A stretch of DNA of 64,000 nt. Source: Ashinkailepas kermadecensis (lineage: Eukaryota > Arthropoda > Thecostraca > Neolepadidae). Every line of letters starts with the position of its first letter. Position 1 is the stretch's first letter. Position numbers and translations under genes: made by a program. The notes below the pieces were generated by a model. The model saw only the letters and a list, made by a program, of their open reading frames with translations. It ran no database searches and had not been told where the DNA came from. The DNA lies in contig JAOTOM010005134.1 of assembly GCA_034440615.1 (NCBI GenBank), positions 313,501-377,500 on the forward strand. Reading direction: 5' to 3'. Shown in pieces: positions 22,346-33,423 of this stretch.

Positions 22346-22624
22346 CTCGGTGGAACACTCCGGCTGGGTTCTGACATCGTCCAAGCCGTCGTAACTCACC
22401 GCCGTGCCGGCTCAGGACTGTCCCGTTCTCCCCCCCCGCCATGTAGCACTGTGCCGGCACTGCGGCCCGCCTTATTCGACAGTAACTCCGGTCGGGCCTG
22501 CTCCCAGTCCAAGAATCAATACTCGGCCGCTCTGCCGAGAGCTGGTGCTAAGCTCACGTGCCGACTTCACTGCACGGCCGACCGTAGACGGTGGACAGCC
22601 GCCGCCGCCAGCACATCACCGACA

Positions 22625-23690
22625 CGCTGACCCCACTGCTCTCCTTTCCACAACACGCTGACCCCACTGCTCTACTCTCCACTACGCGCTGACCTCACTG
22701 CTCTCCTCTCCAATACACGCTGACCTCACTGCTCTCCTCTCCACAACACGATGACCTCTCTGTTCTCCTCTCCACTACACGCTGACCTCACTGCTCTACT
22801 CTCCACTACACGCTGACCACACTGCTCTCCTCTCCACTACACGCTGACCCCACTGCTCTCCTCTCCACTACACGCTGACCCCACTGTTCTCCTCTCCACT
22901 ACACGCTGACCTCACTGCTCTCCTCTCCACTTCACGCTGACCCCACTGCTCTCCTATCCACAACAAGCTGACCTCCCTGCTCTCCTCTCCACGACACGCT
23001 GACCCCACTGCTCTCCTCTCCACTACACGCTGACCCCACTGCTCTCCTCTCCACTACACGCTGACCCCACTGCTCTCCTATCCACAACACGCTGACCTCA
23101 CTGCTCTCCTCTCCACGACACGCTGACCTCACTGCTCTCCTCTCCACTTCACTGACGCTGACCCCACTGCTCTCCTCTCCACTACACGCTGACCCCACTG
23201 CTCTCCTCCCCACTACACGCTGACCTCACTGCTCTCCTCTCCACTACACGCTGACCCCACTGCTCTCCTCCCCACTACACGCTGACCCCACTGCTCTCCT
23301 CTCCACTACACGCTGACCCCACTGCTCTCCTCTCCACTACACGCTGACCTCACTGCTCTCCTCTCCACTACACGCTGACCCCACTGCTCTCCTATCCACA
23401 ACACGCTGACCTCACTGCTCTCCTCTCCACGACACGCTGACCCCACTGCTCTCCTCTCCACTACACGCTGACCTCACTGCTCTCCTCTCCACTACACGCT
23501 GACCCCACTGCTCTCCTCTCCACTACACGCTGACCCCACTGCTCTCCTCTCCACTACACGCTGACCTCACTGCTCTCCTATCCACTACACGCTGACCCCG
23601 CTGCTCTCCTCTCCACTACACGCTCACCTCACTGCTATCCTCTCCACTACACCCTGACCCCGCTGCTCTCCTCTCCACTCTTCACCTCTG
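22625..23690. repeat. Minisatellite, 31-bp unit
   Basis: About 34 copies of CTCTCCTCTCCACTACACGC plus TGACCCCACTG, with C/T and ACTAC/ACAAC/ACGAC variants arranged in no simple higher-order pattern. Confidence 0.95.
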
Positions 23691-24557
23691 CACCACACAT
23701 TATCCCATTCGTCTGTGTCACACTGCTTATATCTGCTGCACTCTACTCATATCCGCCACACTATACGCTTATCTACCACATGCAGTACTTATGTACATAC
23801 CATGCGGTATACTTTTCAACCACAATGTAACCCTCTCGATGCATTATATTTGCCATCAGCGTATTTTATTCATCTCGATACACTATATTATTCTTGTGTG
23901 CCATATGTTGCACCTCTCCATCACACTCTTTCTCTCTACATGAGCTCCATTCTACTCTACCACACCTTGTTCGTCTCTACCACTCTATTCATCTTCATTA
24001 TAACTTATGCCACTATGCATGCATCTTAGTCAAACATGTGATTATCTACCACACAATATTATAATGTCATACTCCACCGATGTTTATACACCCTATCCAT
24101 ATATTTGGTACTCTACCTCTCTTCCACACTTCATGCGTCTCTACCATATTGCATTCTTACAGTCTACCATGTTATATACTTTCCTACCCCACTCTATCCC
24201 GGTCTACAAAACCTCCCATTCCTATGACATTCAATCTTCGAGTTTCCATCGGCCGGGTGATTTGGGTCTTTCATGAGAACGGGATGAACGCAGATAAAAT
24301 ACGCCCGCAAGAATGAGCATATACAGGGAGTGATAAAGTGTACTAAATATTATTATGTGCCGTGGGGCTAGTTTAGATATTCTCAAACGACAGCAGAGGA
24401 ATGGCACGTAAAGTTTGGACTCGCTGCTCTGCCCAGCTCCGTCCGACCGCGGCCAAACGCATCCCGTTGCATCCACTCTGCGCTGTGATTTTCTAGTCTG
24501 CCCATTGTATCCACTACAATGCACTCTTCTCAACTGCAACACCATCTACCGCATTGT
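23690..24557. other. Pyrimidine-rich unique DNA
   Basis: CT- and AT-rich flank with CTCTACCACA-type words that look like decayed remnants of the preceding array. No gene. Confidence 0.4.
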
Positions 24558-25014
24558 TCTCCGACCAGTAGCGCAACCAGGGGGGCCAGGGGGCCATGGC
24601 CCCCCCGAAATTTTTGGGCCCGCTCCGAGCCCGGGGCCCGCGAAGCGGGCCCCGGGCTCGGAGTGGGCCACCCTACTCAGAGCCCTGGCTAGGGGCCCGC
24701 GAAGCGGATCTGTGGCTCGAATCAGGGGCCCTTTGAACCAACTGAAAATCTGGGGGCCCGTTTTAACCAGGGCCCGCCTCGAACCGGGGCCCCTGATAAA
24801 GGAAAAGTGCTTTTATTTCTGCGAAGTTTTACAAACATAGGGTAAGTAGGGTAAGCTTTACTAGGGTAAGTTTTACAAACATAGGGCCCGCTCAAAAGTA
24901 AGTGCATGTTTTCCGCAGACTTTTTAAAAACATGAGGGGGGCCCGCTTGCGAGGGGGCCCGCTCTCCAACCCTGCCCCCCGAACTGAAATCCTGGTTGCG
25001 CCACTGTCTCCGAC
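24558..25014. mobile_element. hAT-type MITE with perfect 8-bp duplication
   Basis: The element is 24566-25006 (441 bp). The left TIR CAGTAGCGCAACCAGG and the right TIR (reverse complement CAGTGGCGCAACCAGG) differ at one of 16 positions. It is flanked by an identical 8-bp duplication, TCTCCGAC, at 24558-24565 and 25007-25014. An 8-bp duplication with CAGNG-type ends is the signature of the hAT superfamily. The interior is GC-rich with GGGCCCGCGAAGCGGGCCC dyads and has no transposase frame, so it depended on an autonomous partner. Confidence 0.9.
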
Positions 25015-25194
25015 CAACTCGTCTATCCCCGTTCATCTCCAAATAACGCTCCAGTGTTGTCGGGCTCCAGTTCACCGCACCGCTCCGCACACACTCCGTC
25101 GAAGCCAAACACCAGTTGCAGCCGCCGCTGGCCGCCGGGCTGCCGGCGCAGCAGGACAGCGGGCGGCCCGCTGGACCGGAAGCCGGACCTCACC

Positions 25195-26235
25195 GCACCA
25201 GCTGGTCGGCTGGTCGTCTGGTGGTCGTCTGGTGGTCGTCTGGTGGTCGTCTGGTAGTCGTCTGGTGGTCGTCTGGTGGTCGTCTGGTCGGCTGGTCGTC
25301 TGGTCGTCTGGTCGTCTGGTCGTCTGGTCGTCTGGTCGTCTGGTCGGCTGGTCGGCTGGTCGGCTGGTCGGCTGGTCGGCTGGTCGTCTGACCGTCTGGT
25401 CGGCTGGTCGGCTGGTCGGCTGGTCGGCTGGTCGTCTGACCGTCTGGTCGTCTGGTCGTCTGGTCGTCTGGTCGGCTGGTCGTCTGGTCGTCTGGTCGGC
25501 TGGTCGGCTGGTCGTCTGGTCGTCTGGTCGTCTGGTCGTCTGGTCGTCTGGTCGTCTGGTCGTCTGGTCGGCTGGTCGTCTGGTCGTCTGGCCGTCTTGT
25601 CGTCTGGCCGTCTGGTCGGCTGGTCGTCTGGTCGGCTGGTCGTCTGGTCGGCTGGTCGTCTGGTCGTCTGGTCGGCTGGCCGTCTGGTCGGCTGGTCGGC
25701 TGGTCGTCTGGCCGTCTTGTCGTCTGGCCGTCTGGTCGGCTGGTCGGCTGGTCGTCTGGTCGTCTGGTCGTCTGGTCGTCTGACCGTCTGGTCGTCTGGT
25801 CGTCTGACCGTCTGGTCGTCTGGTCGTCTGGTCGGCTGGTCGTCTGGTCGTTTGATCGTCTGGTCGTCTGACCGTCTGGTCGTCTGGTCGGCTGTTCGGC
25901 TGGTCGGCTGGTCGTCTGGTGGTCGTCTGGTGGTCGTCTGGTGGTCGTCTGGTGGTCGTCTGGTAGTCGTCTGGTGGTCGTCTGGTCGTCTGGTCGTCTG
26001 GTCGTCTGGTCGTCTGGTCGTCTGGTCGTCTGGTCGTCTGGTCGTCTGGTCGTCTGGTCGTCTGGTCGTCTGGTCGTCTGGTCGTCTGGTCGTCTGGTCG
26101 TCTGGTCGTCTGGTCGTCTGGTCGTCTGGTCGTCTGATCGTCTGGTCGTCTGGTCGTCTGGTCGTCTGGTCGTCTGATCGTCTGGTCGTCTGACCGTCTG
26201 GTCGTCTGACCGTCTGGTCGTCTGGTCGGCGGCGA
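25195..26235. repeat. Minisatellite, 8-bp unit (TCTGGTCG)n
   Basis: About 125 copies of TCTGGTCG, with GCTGGTCG and TCTGACCG variants and GTGGTCGTCTG insertions clustered at the left edge and near 25917-25980. The 8-bp period leaves all three frames open on both strands, giving frames up to 416 aa with 8-residue peptide repeats. None is a gene. Confidence 0.95.
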
Positions 26236-26399
26236 TGACCGGCAACAGTTGAGAGGGCGCGTGTCCGGCGTCGCGCGCATCGCGGCGACTATCCTGTTAG
26301 CATTGATCGCGCGCGAACGCAATTACATTGTTGTCGTAATGGGATTTGGTTGAGCTGGTCGGTGCTGGTCTGGATAAAGGGAGGAGGGCTCCGGCTGGC

Positions 26400-26692
26400 G
26401 CCGGAACCCTCCTCCCGTTATCCAGGGTCCGCTGACGCCTCTGTCACCGGACCGCCTCCTCCCGTTATCCAGGGTCTGCTGACGCCTCTGTCACCGGACC
26501 GCCTCCTCCCGTTATCCAGGGTCCGCTGACGCCTCTGCCACCGGACCGCGTCCTCCCGTTATCCAGGGTCTGATGACGCCTCTGCCACCAGACTGCCTCC
26601 TCCCGTTATCCAGGGTCCGCTGACGCCTCTGCCACCGAACCGCGTCCTCCCGTTATCCAGGGTCCGCTGACGCCTCTGCCGCCGGGCTGGCG
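26400..26692. repeat. Minisatellite, ~47-bp unit
   Basis: Six units of CCGCCTCCTCCCGTTATCCA plus GGGTCCGCTGACGCCTCTGC and CACCGGA. Confidence 0.9.
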
Positions 26693-26946
26693 CCGTTGGG
26701 CGGTGGTCGCCTGCTGGACTGGATGGTGATGTGACGTGAAGTGACGTAACGTGCTGGGGGGGGGGGCGTGTGCGCGGCCGCGGCCGGATCCCGACCTGTT
26801 GCCACCCGACTTAAAGTGGACCGCCCGCCGCCGGGGGCTGTGGCGGGCTGGCCAAACAGCACGCTCCAGCTTTGAGGGAGGGTGACATCGGTGGAAAACG
26901 GACCACCCGCTGCTCTTGTCTGACTCGCCTGACTGTCGCTGAGACT

Positions 26947-27150
26947 GCCACATGTAGAGACGCAGTCAAGGGGCGGGGTCCGTCCCCCTGAAAATATACA
27001 CTACAAGATCAAACGATATATTTTAGGATTGGCGCCAAACCAAACATAATTTTTGTCCGCTCGCTTCGCGCGCCAAAAGCGCTCTCGGTGAAATAGAATG
27101 TTGGGGTCGAGCTCCCTGAAGAAAATCCTGGCTGCGCTCCTGGCCATACG
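26947..27150. mobile_element. hAT-type MITE, diverged ends
   Basis: The element is about 26955-27142. The right end, reverse-complemented, reads CAGGAGCGCAGCCAGGATTT. The left end TAGAGACGCAGTCAAGG is diverged but shares the CGCAG core in the same register. Flanks GCCACATG and GCCATACG match at six of eight positions, consistent with an old 8-bp duplication. The interior includes CCGCTCGCTTCGCGCGCC; there is no coding capacity. Confidence 0.6.
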
Positions 27151-28540
27151 TGTCCGGTCGGGAAGACGAAGCCCATCGGTGTAACTTTGCATCTCTTTGT
27201 AGCTGAATGCCTCACAAACCAAGCGTGTACATCGACAAAATGATCAAGGAAACTGAGGGAGCGCATTCCTCTACCCCCGGTAAACAGCATTATTTGTCCC
27301 TCTCAAGTCTTGAAAAGTGCAATAGCATGGTAAAACGCACAATGTGCATCCAGAAATATTTTGGGAAATTGCACACCTACAAGATCTTATACTAGAACGT
27401 AATGTATCGAAACCAATGGCGAAAAAGGCAATCATCTCAGGGCGTATAGCCAAAAACAAAGAAGCACAAAAAGCGTTGTAGCTGTGATTATTGGTGTCGT
27501 GCTGCAACAACTGGAATAACGCATTCGTCACTCAGGAAGGTGGATTCGGTAGCATATTCATGTTTTAGCCAAGCCGCGTTTCAGGAATAAAGTGCACAAT
27601 CTGATAGATGTGAGGATACCAGCAGAAGCAGAACATGACTGAGAAGTTACTTCAGTGATAAATTATTCGTGAAATAGGGTGGAATATACCACTTTCTGAA
27701 CACTCAATCGACATCCTTCTCCAAGAAGTAACGACATGCCGATTCTTGGTGCGTGCTTATGAAGTCTTCGTGTCTCCTTTCTTACAGTATCTCGTTCATA
27801 AGTACCATGCTCATGCTCTCGATAAGGGATGGAGATACACGAAAATTTCGTAACACAATTTCAGGTAAAGGGATTACCTATAATCCAATATGGCGCACAA
27901 TACCAGTTTATTGCTTAGGTATTTTTTTTCTCACTATCCAGAATGTAGCTCTTCCTAAATTATGAATATCAAAACCTCAAATTTGAGTCTGAAAGACATC
28001 AAAAGCATTTTAAATGACACTAATTCCATGGCAAATTTAAACATCCTACTGTGCTCGTTTCGACATCTCACACCTAACGAAAAACAATTATTTTAACACT
28101 GAGTTACTTTGGTTACTGGCTGCTGCAAATGTGATGCTATACAACGCATAACTTCAATCCATCAATCAATCAATCCATGTTTACTTTCACTTCCGATATT
28201 ACTTGGGTCATTTGTTTTTTTAATGAGCATTTGACTCCCCCGAACGATCGCATTTCACGCAGTATCTCCCCCCCCCCCTGAAATATATTTTGGTAACCAA
28301 GTCCTTTTTAAATCGAATACAAAATTTGTGTCGTCGGAACTTTTGTAGAAGGCTTGTTCTTTCTTAGGCAACAATGTTCGTCAAAACCATTCATGGTGGC
28401 ACTGTATTGCACACCTCTCCCCTCCTCTCCCCATATCCACTATTCCGTAAAGCGATACACCAGTAAAGCAAATGTTTGCAGTGGAGAAATATATGTGTTC
28501 TGTTCTGAGCGGCAATATGTAGTTAGTCAAATGTAACCAT
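27151..28540. other. Unique intergenic DNA, no gene seen
   Basis: About 1.4 kb of AT-rich sequence with only short frames. No repeats of note apart from an ATCAATCAATCAATCC stretch at about 28163. Confidence 0.5.
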
Positions 28541-28544
28541 TACA

Positions 28545-28850
28545 GCAGCACATGTGGGTGCCAAACAGCACCAAGCAACACCATGCAACACGAAACAGTA
28601 CCAAACAGCACTATAGAGCACCATGTAGCACCATACAACACCATACAACAACAAACAATACCAAACAACACCAACCACCACCAAGCAGCAATATACAGTA
28701 CCATGCAACACCAGACAGCACAAAACAGTACCATACAGCATCAAACATCACCAACGAGCACCAAACAGCATCATACAGCACCAGCACCATGCAGCGCCAA
28801 ACAACACCAAACAGCACCAAACAGCACCAAACAGCAGCATGTTGCCATCA
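28545..28850. repeat. CACCA-rich degenerate tandem repeat, left of LINE
   Basis: About 30 loosely conserved ~10-bp units of CACCAAACAG / CACCATACAG. A similar array in the same orientation lies at 31640-31810, on the other side of the LINE pseudogene. Confidence 0.85.
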
Positions 28851-28920
28851 GTAAATATGAACACCCTATTAATCAGCCCTACCACAATTTTGCTTACACA
28901 TATGATAAAGTTAAATGCAC

Positions 28921-29569
28921 CTAAACAGAGCCCTGTGGCACTCCACCCAGAACTTCCTTCCATTACGATTTACATCCATTTAGCACTACACTTTGTCTCC
29001 GTCCCCTTAGCCATGCTTCAAGCCAACCTAGAACTTTTCCATGAACCCCATGCTGCTTTAATTGATTAATTACACGCCTGTGTGAAACTTCATCAAAAGT
29101 TTTCCTAAAGTCGAAGCACACGACATCTATCCTGATTTGATTGACTACTTCTCTAGCTACATACTCCATGAACTCCAGTAAGCTAGCTAATCAAGATCCC
29201 CGCAGAAAAATCTATGTTGAGTATCCCTTAAAACGTTGTGCCTATCTAGATGAGTTTGAACATTATCTTTGACCAGTGTTATGGTACCTTGCAACCTATT
29301 GGCATTAGACTGGCTGGCCGCCGATAGTTGCCTGTGCACTTCATGCTTCCCTTTTTTAACATTTGTACTACATTTGCATTTCGCAAATCTTCAGGTTCTT
29401 CAGAACACTCCATAGACTGACTGAAAATGATACCTAGGGGAACCGCTAAAAGTAGTGCACGCTCGACTAACATACTAGCATATATTTTATCCGGTCCAGT
29501 ATATTTATTCAGTTTTATATTATTCGTATTGCTTTGACGAAATTCCTGACAGGCAAACGATATCGTCAA
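28921..29569 (-). pseudogene. CR1/Rex1-like LINE, reverse transcriptase domain
   Basis: Reading the minus strand from 29569 downward: KYTGPDKIYASML (usual NKATGPDGI.ARVL), PEDLRNANVV.MLKKGS (PEDWR.ANVVPIFKKGS), TGNYRRPASL (GNYRPVSL), then after a frameshift DNVQTHLDRHNVLRDTQH, FMEYVAREV, DVVCFDFRKTFDEVSHRRVI (DVVYLDFSKAFDKVPH), GVHGKVLGWLEAWLRGRRQS, VVLNG and finally GGVPQGSV at about 28925. These are the successive RT blocks of non-LTR retrotransposons. Stops and frameshifts break the frame, and the catalytic YxDD block and everything after it are missing. It is truncated against the CACCA array. Interrupted upstream at 29570. Confidence 0.85.
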
Positions 29570-30570
29570 ATTGAAGTTGTTCAGATTGGTACCTCATCGT
29601 ATAAATGTATCTGAAATGAATTGGAAATGTTCAAGGAATCTTTTAAATTCACAAATTCACGAGATATTAGTTTACGAGTCCAACAAACAAGCCTTAACTT
29701 TCATATGTGCTCGAATTTCGCGCGGCCAAATCGAATGGACACGTATTTTCATTTATCGTGTATCCATTTTTAATTGTTTAATTGTTCATGTTTTATTCTT
29801 CTATCACCTGACCAATACCTTTTGCGCTATTTATCCATACTAGTTAATTGTCGTACGTTCAGGAAATCGGCACAAAGCAACATTTCTGCCCTTCCCCTAC
29901 TCCTTCCCACGCCATCACAATGACAACTGGACAGTCCATATGTTTGTGTGTCTGGTCACGTGGTCACCAGACTGGACGACACAAGCAACAAAATATATGC
30001 GGCGAAAGAGCAAATACACAAATAGCAAGGAGGAGGAGAGGACTCCTGACTGAGAGGACTCCTGATCCTCAAGAAGAAGGAGTCAGGGGAAATATCGATA
30101 ACCTCTTCCAGTAGCTTTCTTGTGTCTGCGAGGACGGCTGAGCCTGCCAGCTATTGCCGTATGTGAACGATTCTCTTTGGGTTTCAAGCCACGTGGCCGC
30201 CAAACTACAGGAAATACAAACGAATAACTACATGCAACGAACAGGCAAATGCTAAAATAGCAAGAATGATTTTGGGAACATATAGCGACCACATCTTACC
30301 TTGGATTTCAGAAGGCTGCGACGTCCGTCCCATCCGCCGGTGTCTCATTAAGGCCGTATAAGAACTAATATCTTTCTGTTTCAGACCATGTATCCGCCCG
30401 AGTATTCATGGCATTATAAAATAGCAATGCTCATGAGATAGGTGAAAATCCCAACTACGTAAATGTTGCTGCGCATATCCGTATATTATCTTTAGAAGCA
30501 CTTACAGATGTTATAATGCACCTTTTCTACGCAATTGCGCCCGTCATTCCCTATTGCCCAGCCCTAGCAC
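29570..30570. other. Unidentified ~1 kb segment splitting the LINE
   Basis: Sits where the LINE should continue from the EN-RT linker to the RT. On either side the LINE domains resume in the expected order, so this is either an insertion or a region too decayed to recognise. Two weakly similar segments starting CACGTGGYC at about 29957 and 30190 are in direct orientation. No termini could be assigned. Confidence 0.4.
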
Positions 30571-31530
30571 ACGATTAGCTATATTTTAGCTACTTTGTAT
30601 GCTTCTAGACTTCCCTCAGAGTTAAGATCTTTTAGTTTCTCAAATGCCTGCTTCTTTCGCTCCAATAAATGTTTTACTTTCTTGGTCACCCGTGAAGGGT
30701 GTTTAACCTTGTCAAATCTAAGCTGCCTGTTGGGAATGAACCTATCCTAACCTTGAAACCTGTTTTACCATTCTCCACATTTCATAAGCATCTAAATCCA
30801 TCAAAAACTCTTCCCAGTGAATTCCATCCAGGAAGATCATGAACTCGTCGTAACTACCTTTAAGGCAATTTTGAACCAGTGTTTTATGGATTCCTCCACT
30901 TCAAACATATAAGGAAAAGCGAATAATGTTGCGATCACTATTTCCGTAGGTATCTCCTATTTTTACATTTTGCATACAATTTTCCTCATTTGGAAGCACC
31001 ACATCTAAGGTTTTATTTCCCCATGTAGCTTCATGTATCATTTGAAGGAATAATTGTTCCTTAAGACAAACCATGAAACCTCATTCTGATTTGCATAGAC
31101 GTCTAGTTTTGTCTTCCATCCCTGCTATGTTGAAGTCCCCATCAATAGAGTTTTCTCATGCACTCTCGTAATTATTACTTCCTGCATCAACCTGTCAGTG
31201 TTTTCATTCTGGTCTGGTGGCCTATAGAATGCCCCAATCCTTAATCTTGCTCCATTATTCCGGATAATTTCTAACCAAAGGGATTCTACTCCTTCACCAT
31301 GTACACTATCTTCTACGGTATGACATTTATTACTTGCCTGACATACAAGAGTATTCCACCTTCTATCCTTGCCTTCCTCTGATGAGTATGTATGCTGTCA
31401 TCTGCCAATTCAAACTATTGCAGGTTATCCCCAAAAATGTTTTCATTAACCCATGTCTCAGCCATGCGTACTAAATCTAGCTTTTCAGACAACAAATATA
31501 CATGCAGTTCCTTAATTTTGTTCCTAAAAT
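30571..31530 (-). pseudogene. CR1/Rex1-like LINE, endonuclease domain and linker
   Basis: Minus strand, N to C: KIKELHVYLLSEKLDLVRMA then ETWVNE (about 31455), GGILLYVR, GVESLWLEI, GAFYRPPDQNENTDRL (about 31190-31235), a frameshift at GDFNIAGMED (about 31125), TWGNKTLDVVLPNEE, then GNSDRNIIRF (about 30935; usual GNSDHNIIRF) and a basic linker with KVKHPSRVTKKVKHLLERKK. These are the ETWW, YRPP, GDFN and SDH motifs of the apurinic-like endonuclease that nicks target DNA. The catalytic-type H of SDH is R here. Several frameshifts and stops make it inactive. Confidence 0.85.
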
Positions 31531-31639
31531 TTATGGCGTTTGCATAAAACATGATAACCGATCTCTTTCCTTGCTTGCAATACTTCTCACTTTATCATCT
31601 ATACCCCCATGACGTGCCTAGTATCTCTGAACCCTACTC

Positions 31640-31812
31640 CTCGCCTGCTCGCACCATATTGCACCATTCAGCACCATGCAGCACCATGCAACACTAAATA
31701 GCTCATTATAGCACTATACAACATTAAATAGCACCATATAGCACAATACAAAACCATGCAACCCTAAATAGCACCATACAGCACCATATAATAGCACCAT
31801 GCATGTGTTAGT
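31640..31812. repeat. CACCA-rich degenerate tandem repeat, right of LINE
   Basis: Units of GCACCATGCA / ACACTAAATA of about 10-11 bp, related to 28545-28850 and in the same orientation. Confidence 0.8.
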
Positions 31813-32055
31813 ATACGGACTAAGTAGCGATGCCGAACGGAAAGGTTCCACTACGCACATTTGAGCAGATATTTTCCCCTACTCTGGATGAAATTGTTCA
31901 CTCCAAATCATCAGCAGCCATCGCAAATATGGGACCATGCTTTGCTTGGAATCATTATTTCCTTGCAAAGAATTTCTTTCGTTCCTATGTAGAGTTATTT
32001 GCACATCAATGCACATAGCATATTACGTGCATTTCCATCTATGGACGGACGCCTC

Positions 32056-32110
32056 TAGACGGACGCGTCCGTCTACCACGTGATAGACGGACGCGTCCGT
32101 CTACCACGTG
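32056..32110. repeat. Two tandem 20-bp perfect palindromes
   Basis: TAGACGGACGCGTCCGTCTA occurs at 32056-32075 and again at 32084-32103. Each is its own reverse complement, and each is followed by CCACGTG. The tandem unit is 28 bp. A half copy (ATGGACGGACGCCTC) precedes the pair. Confidence 0.95.
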
Positions 32111-32393
32111 CATCATGTGAAACGTCCAGCAGCTTGAACGGAATTGTATCCTCTGCGGCAGGCCAACGGTATGCCAACAACCACCAGTTAATAGCTGGCA
32201 AGATTCAGCAACCAAGAGCCACATTTGAAAAGATAAGGGTAATTTTTCCATTACCTTGAAATGCTATATGACCATATCGCCGCGAGGCACACTCCTTATT
32301 TTTCAGCACAGAAAGCTTTCCCTCACGATGCAAATCAGGCTTCAGCTGAGGCGGAAAGCAAAATTGGACCGATGATATAAATCAACAGCCCTG

Positions 32394-32598
32394 ATGTCCG
32401 ACGACGAACGTTATTTTTCATTTATTGGTTGTTACCCTGACGATCCCCGCTGCCGCTCTGAGCAACCCAGGACACCCTTGACACGAATACAGCGCACCGT
32501 GAGCACCATACCGTGTCAGCATCTAGCGCGTCCACAGCCTGCTGGTAATACGCGTCACACATCCTCACCCCATTCTGTCAAGCACACCCCTTCCCCAG
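32394..32598 (+). CDS. Possible first coding exon, unrecognised
   Basis: ATG at 32394 opens [20 protein letters not shown] and stays open for 68 codons to CCCCAG|GTGAGTG, a consensus splice donor with GT at 32599. The acidic start MSDDER is protein-like. I recognise no domain. The start context is weak (C at -3), and no matching downstream acceptor was identified before the 3-bp GAA run (32766-32780) and the (AT)n tract. Confidence 0.22.
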
Positions 32599-32599
32599 G

Positions 32600-33110
32600 T
32601 GAGTGTCCACGTGAATAATGCCCTGTGCCGTCTGATTGGCTTAGTGCCACGGGCCGCCGCTGCTGATTGGTCGGCGGCGATGTCGTGTCCAATAGTGTCG
32701 GCGGCTCTGTCGGTCGGCGGCCGCCGCCCTCGTCTGCCAGCCAACGACGCTCCGTCCAGCTGACAAGAAGAAGAAGAAGAAGTAGAAGGAGACAAGCAAG
32801 AAGCATTCAAATGAATTTGATAGACATGCCAGCCCGATCGGCTGGCCGGCATAGCGACTCGCCTGCACGCCGCACGGTCAGATCCATCGACTGCTGGATG
32901 CACCAAGATCCATGAGGATCCAGCAAGGCTGTGGCTGGAACCGCCAACTAGTGGAAACAGCATAATATATCCGGTATTGACATGACTTGGGACTTCTTCC
33001 ACGAATTTCAACGTTTGGCCTCCAGCGGTTTGGCAATGCTTACACTGGCGATAGGGTATATGGGGCGTGCTTCCGCAGTGCCCCTCGGTGCCGCTCTGTA
33101 GAGGGCACAG
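32600..33110. other. GC-rich segment with (GAA)n
   Basis: CpG-rich at 32640-32760, then a short AAGAAGAAGAAGAAG run at about 32765. No gene recognised. Confidence 0.35.
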
Positions 33111-33121
33111 TTCATATATGT

Positions 33122-33233
<112 letters not shown>

Positions 33234-33423
33234 CGCCAAGGACCTTGAGAAAATGTAACATGCGTCATTAGCACCAACAGTGGGGTAGCATATTTTGCAT
33301 TCGTTGTCCTTTGATTTTCTCACATCTATGAAATAACATCCTGACCTCTACAATGCGCAAATGCTCCAGCATGACCTTATTAATACCACGTTAAAATAGA
33401 AGCCCCCACATTGGCATGGGCCA

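Noticed and set aside
25072..26322. Proline/arginine- and tryptophan-rich frames of 300-416 aa
   Set aside because: Products of the 8-bp TCTGGTCG array.
29930..30290. Plus-strand LINE RT C-terminus in the paired CACGTGGYC segments
   Set aside because: Similarity between the two segments is real but weak, and neither gives a convincing RT motif.
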